Position numbers and translations under genes: made by a program. Under the pieces are notes generated by a model. The model had not been told where the DNA came from. It ran no database searches and saw only the letters and a list, made by a program, of their open reading frames with translations. From Limosilactobacillus antri DSM 16041 (lineage in GTDB: Bacteria; Bacillota; Bacilli; Lactobacillales; Lactobacillaceae), in contig NZ_GG700733.1 of the NCBI RefSeq assembly GCF_000160835.1, positions 643,459 to 707,458 on the forward strand: a DNA stretch of 64,000 bases, written 5' to 3'. Every line of letters starts with the position of its first letter. Positions within the stretch are counted from its first letter, which is position 1. Below, in pieces: positions 17,866-26,225 of the stretch.

Positions 17866-18127
17866 CAAGCATTCCTCCAATCTGATCAAGCTGATCGCAA
17901 ACAAAGACTTGGAAACCAAGTTGTTTTAACTGGTTGAGTCTTTGCACTTGCAACGGGCGGGGATGTTTACCAGGAGCCTTCATCTCCACAAAGCCCATGT
18001 GACCATCAGGCAGGAGGACCAATCGATCAGGTACTCCGGCCATAGATGGCGAGATGAACTTTAGGCAAAGACCTCCGCGTTGGTGAGTAGCTTTGACAAA
18101 AGCAGTTTCGATTTGTTTTTCTAACAT
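17846..18127 (-). CDS. VRR-NUC domain nuclease
   Basis: A 93-aa stand-alone nuclease of the PD-(D/E)xK fold: LEKQIETAFVKATHQRGGLC, MAGVPDRLVLLPDGHMGFVE and MKAPGKHPRPLQVQRLNQLK, giving the D..ExK catalytic triad. Phage VRR-NUC proteins are thought to act as structure-specific endonucleases in replication. Domain complete. Confidence 0.92.
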   Translation of the reverse strand: MLEKQIETAFVKATHQRGGLCLKFISPSMAGVPDRLVLLPDGHMGFVEMKAPGKHPRPLQVQRLNQLKQLGFQVFVCDQLDQIGGMLDAIQTA

Positions 18128-18343
18128 TTGTAAAATCCTTTCTAAACGTTGATTTATCAGTGATTCGTCAGGATTAATGACGGTCGTGTCAGTTGATTTA
18201 CTACTCTTCTCTATACCTCTTTTTTTCTATTTTTATCCCTATATACAAGTAAGGTAAAAGAGTGTCATGACTGTCATTAGGATTGGTAAATACTGATGTA
18301 TCAAGCTTTTAGAGTTTTAAAGTGTGACAGTCGATGACAGTCA
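18128..18343. repeat. Non-coding gap with TGACAGTCR repeats, candidate replication origin
   Basis: The 213-bp gap between the primase-helicase and VRR-NUC genes holds three 9-bp elements of the form TGACAGTCA/G: 18325-18333 and 18335-18343 in direct orientation, 10 bp apart, and 18268-18276 inverted. Between them is AT-rich, pyrimidine-biased DNA (18200-18245). Direct repeats plus an AT-rich tract beside a replication initiator are typical of phage origins. This is an inference. Confidence 0.4.
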
Positions 18344-20596
18344 ACTGAGAAATTCATCATCATCAACTTTTAATCGCAATCCCTTGATGAAACGACCGTT
18401 TTGTTTGTGTTGACGTTGAAAGCCAGCATTTTTGAGGGCCGTGTAAAAGTCAGTTGTGCTGCGGATATATTCACCGATGCCTTGGCAATATTCGCGATAC
18501 TTTTGATAAAGATCGCCTGACTTTTGTTCATAACTGGGGTTAAGTTCACAATTCTCATTAAGAAAATGTCCTAGCCAATCGTTATCAGCGTGGTAGGCTC
18601 GTACCGCTTTGGTTACGGCAGCTGGAGTGGTTAACTGGTAATTTTGCTGAATGGTTCGCTGTGCGCCTTCAATGATCCACTGCAAGACTGCCGGCCCAGC
18701 TTTTTCGGTTAGGTACTGGGCGTAATTCTTAATATCATTGCGTTTAGCGATCGTAGCTTTAAAGGGGATCACAATTAACCGTCGCCAGATTCCTTCATCA
18801 TTACCACCTACGTGGGGCAGGTAATTGGTGTATAGCACGATGGTGTGGCTGGGCGTAAAGGAGAAAGGTTTCATGTATTTCTTTTCGGCATAGATTTCAT
18901 CGGTTGAACAGAGTTGCTTGACGATGGAAGTGTTCAGTCGCTTACCTTCTTCTAGTTCAGCGGAGATGATTAGCCGCTTGCCCTTTACTTCGGCCATCTC
19001 TGGTTTGACGTTTCGCCGGACACCAGTGGTCAAGGCATCAGCTGAGAGGTGACCGGTATAAGTGCCGAGTACATTAGCGATGGTGTTCCAGAAGGTTGAC
19101 TTACCATTCCTCCCGCTGCCGTAAGCAATAATCAGAGCTTCCAGGTACACCTGACCAATCGCCACCAGACCCACAATTTCTTGGACGTAATTAATCAACG
19201 CTTGGTCACCACAGAAGAAAGTAGTGAGTGCTTCTTGCCAGAGTGAAGCTCCTTGACTGCCAGGAACACAGGATGTGGATTTAGTGATTAATTCATCAGC
19301 TTGAATTTCTTGCTGACCATGCATCCCTTTCCTTAAATTGAAAGGACCGGTCGGGGTATTCAGCAGAAATGGATTAGCATCAAACTCATTAATCTCTTTG
19401 ACGAGCTTTGGTCGGGAGTTGGTTAAGATCCCGTTAATACCTCGAGTGCTGCGTTCCTTGAGAATAAAGGCTTCGTAAGCTTTAGCATTTTCGTAATCCT
19501 TGAATGCGGCTAGTTGTTCATCATTAAAAGTACGACTAGCTTTTGTTTTACCCATTGCTTGCAGAGCGGATGTCACACCATTTTGCTGAATCTTCTTATA
19601 ACTATTAGTGACACGAAGCTGAGCATCAGTTAATTGTTTATCGGTAAAGCGCTGGACTTCACCGAGAGCTAAAGGTTCCGATTCCTGCCAAACCTTCCCA
19701 TCGAACCACATAAAACCTGATTGGTTGGTATAGCAAACCCGCTCTTTGCAGTTGTTGACAAAGACATAAGATTCACCAGTATCCGAGTAATCATCCGGTT
19801 GTAGATCGTCATTGGGCTGATTGTATTCTTCAGGTGGAATATAACCTTTTTGACTAGCCATGCGCTGACCAAATTTGGTGGCACTGTGCCAGATGTTTTT
19901 TAATTCCTGCTTGCTTAGTGGCGGATCGCACTTGGCAGCTTCCTCTTGAAATGCTTGCTGGGCTTCAGCAGTATTGCCAAGGCGCATAATGATGCGACCA
20001 GCAAAGTGAGAGAGGGTTGCATTACGTTGGCCTTCATGAATTTCCCCCACTCCTTGTTGTTCAAAGTAACGTTGGGCCACCATGAACTGGTCCACATTTT
20101 GGCTACCATCATGCCAGATGGCTTTAGTACTAGGCACACCAAAGACAAAACGGGCCGCATCAAGCGCATTGTCATCAAAGTAGGGAAAGTATTCTTGAAT
20201 TTCGTGCTTTAGTTCAGTATAGGTTTTAGCATCCGTAATCTCAGTAATCGGAAAGTAGACATGAAACTTAGGTCGGGGTGCTTTATGGTGCTTGGCTTTC
20301 ATGTTGTTGCGTGACAAGGTAATGGCGTAGGAAACATCATCGAAATAGTTAGCAATGTTTGCGGGTTTGATCCAAGTAGTCGGATCGTCAGAATGATCAT
20401 TATCGCAGTCCATGATTAGGCAGTCAGCTTTGATGAAGTTGGCAATGGTGCGTTGGTTATTTTTAAATTGACCACAGACATGGTCATAGTGGACTGCCTG
20501 TTCTAATTCCTGTGCATTAGTGATAGCTTGTTGATGAGGATAGATCGTATTGCTAGCCTGACCGAAATTAGCTGCCGTCGATAAAGTAAAATGCAT
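18341..20596 (-). CDS. Phage primase / SF3 helicase (D5, P4 type)
   Basis: A 751-aa replication protein. The N-terminal third looks like an archaeo-eukaryotic primase domain (ADCLIMDCDNDHSDDPTTW carries the acidic metal ligands; RPKFHVYFPI). A primase C-terminal helical domain follows (EGQRNATLSHFAGRIIMRLG). The C-terminal half is a superfamily 3 helicase with Walker A YGSGRNGKSTFWNTIANVLG, LIISAELEEGKRLNTSIVKQ and sensor region VLYTNYLPHVGG. It would start and unwind replication of the element. Preserved at full length. Confidence 0.9.
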   Translation of the reverse strand: MHFTLSTAANFGQASNTIYPHQQAITNAQELEQAVHYDHVCGQFKNNQRTIANFIKADCLIMDCDNDHSDDPTTWIKPANIANYFDDVSYAITLSRNNMKAKHHKAPRPKFHVYFPITEITDAKTYTELKHEIQEYFPYFDDNALDAARFVFGVPSTKAIWHDGSQNVDQFMVAQRYFEQQGVGEIHEGQRNATLSHFAGRIIMRLGNTAEAQQAFQEEAAKCDPPLSKQELKNIWHSATKFGQRMASQKGYIPPEEYNQPNDDLQPDDYSDTGESYVFVNNCKERVCYTNQSGFMWFDGKVWQESEPLALGEVQRFTDKQLTDAQLRVTNSYKKIQQNGVTSALQAMGKTKASRTFNDEQLAAFKDYENAKAYEAFILKERSTRGINGILTNSRPKLVKEINEFDANPFLLNTPTGPFNLRKGMHGQQEIQADELITKSTSCVPGSQGASLWQEALTTFFCGDQALINYVQEIVGLVAIGQVYLEALIIAYGSGRNGKSTFWNTIANVLGTYTGHLSADALTTGVRRNVKPEMAEVKGKRLIISAELEEGKRLNTSIVKQLCSTDEIYAEKKYMKPFSFTPSHTIVLYTNYLPHVGGNDEGIWRRLIVIPFKATIAKRNDIKNYAQYLTEKAGPAVLQWIIEGAQRTIQQNYQLTTPAAVTKAVRAYHADNDWLGHFLNENCELNPSYEQKSGDLYQKYREYCQGIGEYIRSTTDFYTALKNAGFQRQHKQNGRFIKGLRLKVDDDEFLS

Positions 20597-20598
20597 CT

Positions 20599-20985
20599 TT
20601 AGTTAGCCTCCATTTTGTTATTAAAGTAGCGGATATTTTTATTTTTACGTTTGGCTAAGCGGATGAAGTAGCGCATATCATGTGTTGGCTTACCAAATGA
20701 CCAGGCTTCGGCGCATTTAGTTAGTAGCACAATGTTAATAAAGGCGGCTACTTGAAATTCGCGTGAATGGTGCATGTTAATAAATTGAGGTAGGTAAAGC
20801 TGTGGACAAACGGGGATGCCACCATGTTGATAGATAAAACGGCAGTAAGAGCGCACTGTCATGGTACTTTTAGCATCGCTCTTTACTACTTCTGTAAACG
20901 GCGCAATGACAAAGATCATTGGTCGGTAGTGTGGATTCAGTTTATCTTGGCGCAGCTTGGTAATTGCTATGGTTGCTTCTGACAT
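20599..20985 (-). CDS. Small protein resembling nucleoside-deoxyribosyltransferase-fold family
   Basis: A 128-aa protein. MIFVIAPFTEVV near the N-terminus, YCRFIYQHGGIPVCPQLYLP and CAEAWSFGKPTHDMRYFIRL look like the DUF4406/DUF7768-type fold related to nucleoside 2-deoxyribosyltransferases, common in phage replication modules. I place the start at ATG 20985, which follows AAAGGATCT. Substrate unknown. Confidence 0.6.
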   Translation of the reverse strand: MSEATIAITKLRQDKLNPHYRPMIFVIAPFTEVVKSDAKSTMTVRSYCRFIYQHGGIPVCPQLYLPQFINMHHSREFQVAAFINIVLLTKCAEAWSFGKPTHDMRYFIRLAKRKNKNIRYFNNKMEAN

Positions 20986-21017
20986 AGATTCAGATCCTTT
21001 CATTAAATTAGAGAACT

Positions 21018-21050
21018 AAAAAAGCCCTCACCAATAAGCCAGATGAGGGC
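21018..21050 (-). terminator. Terminator after the DNA polymerase gene
   Basis: On the minus strand GCCCTC (21050-21045) pairs with GAGGGC (21029-21024) and is followed by six T (21023-21018). It lies between polymerase and the downstream small gene. Confidence 0.8.
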
Positions 21051-21069
21051 AGAAAGTAAACCATTAAAA

Positions 21070-22614
21070 TTAATCTTTTTTATAAAAGTCGCTAACAAAA
21101 CCAGCAGCGTTGAGGATTAAGCCATTGGCCCAGTCTGGAACTTCGGTCATGAGCTGAACCATGGTGTCAAGTGACCGATTGGAAGGGGCATCAATTACGG
21201 CTTCATCGTGAATATGCATTACCACCGTATTCTCAGTAGCTTCTAACCGCCGCATTGCTTCAGCTAGCAGGTCACGACTAGTTGCTTGGACAATGTTTTC
21301 TACCAGCTTGGCCCCATAGGTTTCAATTCGATCCCATTTTTTCACGGTGTTGATTCCCATGAAGGTAATCGATTCAGAACCAAAGCGATTGGTGCCGATC
21401 TTTGGTTTGGGGTAGCAAAGATAACGTCCCGATCGTAAACGAAGAAACATGCAACCACTGCGATAAATAAATTTCATTCCGTGGGTAGTTTGCGGGAGGT
21501 GCGTTTTAATACATTCTTTAGCTGCTTTATCAACGTCCCACCAAAACTGCACAATGTGAGGACTAGCATTACGCCACATTTGAACCAGTGGCGGTAATTC
21601 ATCATCAGTTAAGACAAGCTTAGTGGCACCCATGGCTTTGAGGGCACCAATGGAACCGCCATAGCCCAGGGCGAGTTCGGCAATTTTACCCTTTTGACGG
21701 AGTTCACCATTGATGCCATGTTTGACTACCGGGACACCAAACATCTGACTGGCGGATGCACAGTAGATATCTTCATTTTTGGCAAAGGCTTCTTGTCGCC
21801 ATTCTTCATTAGATAGCCAGGCAATCACCCGTGCTTCAACCGCTGAGAAGTCAGCTACATAGAAATGATGATTTTTGCTAGGGATGAAAGCAGTACGAAT
21901 CAATTGTGATAAGACGTCTGGTACGGAATCGTAAAGCATTGCGAGTGCTGTTACGTTGCCTTGTTTAACTAGTTTACGAGCTTCTTCGAGGTCTGGCATC
22001 GAATTACGGGGAAGGTTTTGTACTTGTACAAGGCGACCAGCCCATCGACCCGTCCGGTTAGCACCGTAAAATTGCAAAAGGCCATGAACACGACCATCTT
22101 GGCACATAGCTTTTTGCATGGCCTGGTACTTTTTGACACTGGATTTAGATAACAGCTGGCGGAGTGCTAATATCTGATGAACTTTACCAGTAGTGGTTTG
22201 TAGTAGCTGTGCCACCGATGCTTTGGATAGTGAATCAGTTTTAGCGCCTTGCTGCTGGAGCCAGTCTTTTAGCTGTAATGGAGAGTTAGGATTTGCTAGA
22301 CCTGTTAATTCTTTAGCAGTTTGTAAGTACTGGTCATGGAAGACGTTTTGACATTTGATCGCATTGTTAACCAGTTGTTGGTCAATCCGGATACCGCGAT
22401 CATTAATGTCTTGATCCATCCAATAGTTTTCCCATTCATTCTGTGGGACGGGGAAGCATTCGAGCTTCTGGGTGATTTCCATTTCAACCTCGACGTCACG
22501 CTTGATTGTATTGCTTAAACTGTTGCCATTTATCAGGAGCATGGTAGGGGAAGTTACGAGTGCGATTTTGATTGGCCTTCGTAGGTTTGCAAGGTGTACA
22601 GAAGTAGCGCACAA
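21070..22614 (-). pseudogene. Family A DNA polymerase, C-terminal part (frameshifted)
   Basis: Polymerase portion of a phage PolA-type enzyme. The meaningful reading begins at about 22503 with KRDVEVEMEITQKLECFPVP and continues through WMDQDINDRGIRIDQQLVNN, motif A VADFSAVEARVIAWLSNEEW, motif B LRQKGKIAELALGYGGSIGA and motif C VMHIHDEAVIDAP. All polymerase motifs are present. The upstream 37 codons of this frame are meaningless. The 5' exonuclease-like half is in another frame; one extra base at 22504 separates YN from KRDV. Either the gene is dead or a +1 frameshift is used. Confidence 0.85.
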
Positions 22615-23005
22615 GCTCTTTACCAGCAGTGATCTTTTGCCGTGGTAACCCTAACACGCTTCCAACATCTCGTAGTGATAATGGCAAGCCGAGAGTGGCA
22701 GACCAAACGCGAGAACAATGCCAACCAGTTGGCTTTAAGCGGTGACCAACAAAGCGTGACAGACAGACCCGTTCAAATTGAGCATTAAAAGCACTCTTAA
22801 TAATGTTGGGATTATCTAGGGCTTCAATAATCTGTGGTGGAATCTTTTCACCCTGGGTTAAGTCCACCACCTTGACGGGGCCAAAGTCGGTAGAATAACC
22901 AAAGAGCAAAAGCTCAAAATCATCGCTATCAGCGTATCGATAGACGCCAGTCTGATTTAGGTTGGTGCTGGAATAAGTTTCAATATCAATTGAAATTTGC
23001 TTCAT
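22496..23005 (-). pseudogene. Family A DNA polymerase, N-terminal exonuclease part (frameshifted)
   Basis: N-terminal DEDD 3'-5' exonuclease-like segment of the same enzyme: QISIDIETYSSTNLNQTGVY with the DIET motif, SAFNAQFERVCLSRF, and a C-terminal YHAPDKWQQFKQYN. The frame then reads QA and stops, whereas the expected continuation KRDVEVEM lies in the +1 frame. Joined, the two parts give a protein of about 640 aa, the normal length for this phage family. Confidence 0.85.
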
Positions 23006-23021
23006 CAGGAATCCTTTCTAC

Positions 23022-23052
23022 AAAAAATGGGTAGTCAAAGTCGACTGCCCAT
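23022..23052 (-). terminator. Intrinsic terminator upstream of DUF2815 gene
   Basis: On the minus strand ATGGGCAGTC (23052-23043) pairs with GACTACCCAT (23036-23027), one mismatch, followed by a T run. It lies between polymerase and the DUF2815 gene, so in transcription order it falls after DUF2815 and before polymerase. Confidence 0.75.
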
Positions 23053-23060
23053 CTTTTGGT

Positions 23061-23612
23061 TTAAGCTAAGAAATCATCGTCATTGCTATCATCAATCGCT
23101 GTGAAGTCATCGCTAGCACTAGCATGGCCACCTAGTGGTTCTCCATCACGGATCTTTTGGATGTTACCCAGGCCACAGGCAATTCCACGGTTACCGTTGG
23201 TGTTAAAAGCATAGAAGTTAATCGATACTCGGGCATAGCAGCCACTGTAAACTTCATCACGATCAAGGATTGGTTGGACATGCTTGTCCACAATCTGTGG
23301 TGCCGTGATCGAATTAGCATTGATAAAGTAACTATCTTGGTAGGCAACATCATCACGTTCCAAATCCCCATCTCGAAGAGGTAGCTTGAGAGTGGCCTTA
23401 TTAGGCTTCTTACCACCAAACTTTCCAATTCCTTTCTGGATGGCAGCATCGATAGCTTTTTCGATGGCAGTGACCGTCTTTTGATCGGACTTGGGGATGA
23501 TTAGACTAACTGAATACTTTTCCTTACCACCATTGATAGACTTAGGTTCCCAGATGTTGGCATAAGAGAGACGAGTGTTGATACCGGTAACGACCTTAGT
23601 TTGTTGTGACAT
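23061..23612 (-). CDS. DUF2815 protein, likely ssDNA-binding
   Basis: A 183-aa protein. VVTGINTRLSYANIWEPKSI, KYSVSLIIPKSDQKTVTAIE and CYARVSINFYAFNTNGNRGI match the DUF2815 family, regarded as an OB-fold single-stranded-DNA-binding protein of phage replication modules. The acidic C-terminus (DDSNDDDFLA) is like those of SSB proteins. The ATG at 23612 follows GGAGG; the longer open frame has no such site. It starts 2 bp after the DUF2800 gene ends. Confidence 0.85.
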   Translation of the reverse strand: MSQQTKVVTGINTRLSYANIWEPKSINGGKEKYSVSLIIPKSDQKTVTAIEKAIDAAIQKGIGKFGGKKPNKATLKLPLRDGDLERDDVAYQDSYFINANSITAPQIVDKHVQPILDRDEVYSGCYARVSINFYAFNTNGNRGIACGLGNIQKIRDGEPLGGHASASDDFTAIDDSNDDDFLA

Positions 23613-23613
23613 A

Positions 23614-24753
23614 TTATTTTTCCTCCTTAAATTCATCTTGTGGGTTAGATTTGCTAATACTCTGACGTTGATCGGAATTTGGCACCAGAGTTGGCTTACC
23701 CGCAGGTTTAACAATTTCTTGACTAAACAGTTCGGTGAATTTCTTCTTACCGACCTGTTTTTCTAGTTTTGTAATCGGTAATAGCTTCTTTTGGTAAATA
23801 TCATGGTAGCCATGTTCTTCAGCAATTTTTGCTACGGCAGCTTCATCCTTGTAATGGCGGACAGACCTACCTTCGACTATTTTGTAACCAGGCCACTGCT
23901 TACCATTGTTAATGGCTAGGTCAGCGGCATAGTCTTTAATTTCGTGAGCCCAACGATTCAAATCATCGATGTGCTCGAGAACCTCGGTTACCTCACTATC
24001 TGTTAGCAAGTTCGGTGACCGTAGTTGAAAGCGGGTGAGCTTGTGATGATAGTCAAAACGTGCTCGCAGTACCGCATTACAAGTGGAAAATTGACACCAA
24101 GGACCATAATGGACAGTACCTTTGCCAGTAAAGGCGAGTTCGGCCTTTGTTTTTAATTCGGTATTGGCCCAATGCATTAGTTCTTTAGCATTAATAGTCC
24201 AGGTACTGATGTTGGCCATCCGAGGTTGAAAGATTGTCGTTTCAACTTCATCAACGTTGTACAAGTTACCGAACATTTCCAGGGCACCAATGGCATAGAG
24301 TTTCATTTGTGGGTTGTTCTTGGCTTCCACTCGGACACCTTTGCCATATTTGAAGTCGATAATGTGGAGCAGGTGATCGGAAACAATCACACAGTCGCCA
24401 GTGCCGAAGCCTTCTGGGACATATTTGGAGAAGTCCAGTTTCTGTTCCACACGGATGGTGGCGTCGGGTGCGTATTCTTTAGCTTTGTGATATTGTTCCA
24501 GAACATAGCTAGCGTAATCATCGGTTAGGTCTTCCATCTCATCTGATTGGTAATCGGAAGTAGGGCGTTTAAACTCATCACCGAGTAATCGATGGATCTT
24601 ATATTCTCCCAGTGCGTGGGCAGCCGTTCCTTCAGCAGCTACATTAGAAGTAGTGTGGGGGAAGTATTGCTCTAGTCGTGGGAGTGGTGGAGCACTTAGC
24701 CAACGATTAGCACTGGAAGCTGATAATAATGCGTGGTGGGTTGGTGAACTCAT
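23614..24753 (-). CDS. DUF2800 protein, PD-(D/E)xK nuclease-like
   Basis: A 379-aa protein. LSASSANRWLSAPPLPRLEQ opens it; AAEGTAAHALGEYKIHRLL, VPEGFGTGDCVIVSDHLLHI and IDFKYGKGVRVEAKNNPQMK give the RecB/Cas4-like nuclease pattern (H..GD...D.KYGKG). It always pairs with DUF2815 in Firmicute prophages and probably processes DNA ends for recombination or replication. It overlaps the upstream small gene by 4 nt. Confidence 0.88.
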   Translation of the reverse strand: MSSPTHHALLSASSANRWLSAPPLPRLEQYFPHTTSNVAAEGTAAHALGEYKIHRLLGDEFKRPTSDYQSDEMEDLTDDYASYVLEQYHKAKEYAPDATIRVEQKLDFSKYVPEGFGTGDCVIVSDHLLHIIDFKYGKGVRVEAKNNPQMKLYAIGALEMFGNLYNVDEVETTIFQPRMANISTWTINAKELMHWANTELKTKAELAFTGKGTVHYGPWCQFSTCNAVLRARFDYHHKLTRFQLRSPNLLTDSEVTEVLEHIDDLNRWAHEIKDYAADLAINNGKQWPGYKIVEGRSVRHYKDEAAVAKIAEEHGYHDIYQKKLLPITKLEKQVGKKKFTELFSQEIVKPAGKPTLVPNSDQRQSISKSNPQDEFKEEK

Positions 24754-25067
24754 TGTCCTAATCCCTCCGCACTGTAGTAAAGATCTTCGTAATCTTTGGG
24801 ATCCACGTCAGAAAGCTTCTCGGCACCAAACTTATGGAGCAATTCTTTAACTTGGTCGGTATAACCTTCGGCACTCTTCCTTGCCAGCATCTTGCGAACC
24901 GTTACTTTGTCTTCAATTGAGTCACACTTTAGTTGCTCATCATCACTTGAAACTTCATTTTCGTTGCTTGATAACAATTGACGGATGGACTGAACGGTTT
25001 CTTTGGTTTGGTCGATTTGTTTTTCAAGCTCCTTGAGTTTCAAATCAAGGTCATTCATTACGCTCAT
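24750..25067 (-). CDS. Small coiled-coil phage protein
   Basis: About 105 aa. The N-terminal third is a coiled coil (DLKLKELEKQIDQTKETVQS), then an acidic linker and a helical C-terminus (VRKMLARKSAEGYTDQVKEL). Start at ATG 25067 follows AAAGGATG. It is an early gene of the replication operon, overlapping the neighbours on both sides. No function recognised. Confidence 0.65.
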   Translation of the reverse strand: MSVMNDLDLKLKELEKQIDQTKETVQSIRQLLSSNENEVSSDDEQLKCDSIEDKVTVRKMLARKSAEGYTDQVKELLHKFGAEKLSDVDPKDYEDLYYSAEGLGQ

Positions 25068-25254
25068 AGGAATCATCCTTTACTTCGTTAATTTCTAGTT
25101 GCTGAACATCTTTGCCAGGTGTAATCACCATCAGATGGTGTGGTTGACCGAGTAGTAAACGCAGCAGCCGTTCACGGATTGTGATTTGACGCATACTGAC
25201 AACACCATCTTGTTGGGGATGCTTGGCTACTGAAATAGAAATTTTGTTAGCCAT
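25051..25254 (-). CDS. Small conserved phage protein
   Basis: A 67-aa protein (MANKISISVAKHP, then VSMRQITIRERLLRLLLG, then HHLMVITPGKDVQQLEI). It is beta-rich and helical and recurs at the head of DUF2800/DUF2815 operons. The ATG at 25254 has AAAGGAT upstream. No function known. Confidence 0.65.
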   Translation of the reverse strand: MANKISISVAKHPQQDGVVSMRQITIRERLLRLLLGQPHHLMVITPGKDVQQLEINEVKDDSYERNE

Positions 25255-25335
25255 GTCGTCTATCCTTTCTTAGTTAAATTGGTAAGGAATAATTGCCTTA
25301 CACTTACAGGCCATGGGAAGTGCAAAAGTAAACGA

Positions 25336-25794
25336 TTATTTTTGAAGAATTTTTTTAAGGCGTCGCTTGATGGTTTGCCAACGCTTAGTGATCGCCATCT
25401 TGGTCACTCCGTCGTCCTTAGCAATATCTACTTGTTTCATATCATTCCAGAATTTTTTTATGACTAATTTCTGCTGCGCAGGTTTAAGTTGATTGATGCT
25501 GTGGTGGAGTTGTTCCATTTCTTCCTTATTAATTACGGATTGATATGGATCAGCATCGTCTTGTACTAAAGCACCGTATGGATCGTAGGCTTCGAGTGAA
25601 ACGTGACGACGAGTTTCACGGTGATTATCGTTGTACTCGATGCGATTAAGTTCGATGATTTCTTTACCTTCGGCTTCTGTGACCGTGATTTCTTTAATCC
25701 CAGTCGGTTGATGTAGCCTGATGCGCATACTGCCATCTTTAGCATCTGAGATTTCCATATTGAGCTGGTGACGGTCGTCGTAGTATTTCTTCAT
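25336..25794 (-). CDS. Sigma-70 region 4-like phage regulator
   Basis: A 152-aa protein. The N-terminal part is a beta-rich domain (MEISDAKDGSMRIRLHQPTG, VTEAEGKEIIELNRIEYND). The C-terminal part is a sigma-70 region 4-like helix-turn-helix: INQLKPAQQKLVIKKFW, MKQVDIAKDDGVTKMAITKR, then WQTIKRRLKKIL. It may recruit RNA polymerase to element promoters. I set the start at ATG 25794, directly after AGGAGG; the open frame upstream runs into a structured leader. It is the first gene of the whole minus-strand operon. No CI-type repressor is present anywhere in the element. Confidence 0.75.
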   Translation of the reverse strand: MKKYYDDRHQLNMEISDAKDGSMRIRLHQPTGIKEITVTEAEGKEIIELNRIEYNDNHRETRRHVSLEAYDPYGALVQDDADPYQSVINKEEMEQLHHSINQLKPAQQKLVIKKFWNDMKQVDIAKDDGVTKMAITKRWQTIKRRLKKILQK

Positions 25795-25816
25795 AAAAAT
25801 TCCTCCTATTGGATCT

Positions 25817-25922
25817 CCCAAGCGAAGGAATCGAAGGCATATCAAAAGCCACTAACAAGGCAATAAGAAACAGACCTAAACGATAAAATCGCTTGGGTGC
25901 TGCAACTTGCCTTACTAGTGGC
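25817..25922 (-). promoter_or_regulatory. Structured 5' leader with a predicted pseudoknot
   Basis: Two long complementary pairs interlock: 25848-25863 with 25907-25922 (16 nt, two mismatches) and 25817-25825 with 25889-25897 (9 nt, perfect). On the minus strand the order is stem B, stem A, stem B', stem A', i.e. an H-type pseudoknot. The B hairpin is followed by TTTT like a terminator, and A' ends about 10 nt before the AGGAGG of the sigma-like gene. It could act as an attenuator or translational switch for the early operon. Inferred from complementarity only. Confidence 0.5.
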
Positions 25923-26225
25923 TTGTTACAGGAAGTTATTCAGTTAGGTACATGCTAGTAAAAGTTGTTGATCGAGCAACACATGCTGTTCAGCCACATA
26001 GGTAAACAAGTAATATGCAGATATATAATTAGAAAATTGATATAATTAAAATGTAAAAATATATATCAAATTAAAAATTTTATGAATATTACTCTGTGTA
26101 ACTGGAGTAAGGAAGTTTAAGTTCTTTACATCTTTTAACCTGTCGTTTCTTTAGTCGATGTCAACAGGAATATCGCTTTACTTTCTTTACTTTTGTTACC
26201 TTTTTGAAATTGAAGGTATAGATAA
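25923..26225. other. AT-rich intergenic region between the element and the defence island
   Basis: No gene is visible. It holds a short hairpin (TGTTG..CAACA near 25966-25981) and an inverted repeat TTGATATA (26037-26044) / TATATCAA (26062-26069) overlapping two TATAAT-like boxes (26024-26029, 26041-26046). These could be an operator and promoter for the plus-strand genes that follow, but no good -35 box is seen. The right attachment site of the element probably lies in or near this stretch. Confidence 0.4.

Noticed and set aside
2315-25925. Calling the element a complete active prophage
   Set aside because: No tail gene is present, no CI-type repressor is seen and the DNA polymerase is frameshifted.
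2044-26225. MarR gene as the disrupted attachment site of the element
   Set aside because: The missing C-terminal half of the MarR gene was not found at the right boundary, and no direct repeat joining the two edges was seen.
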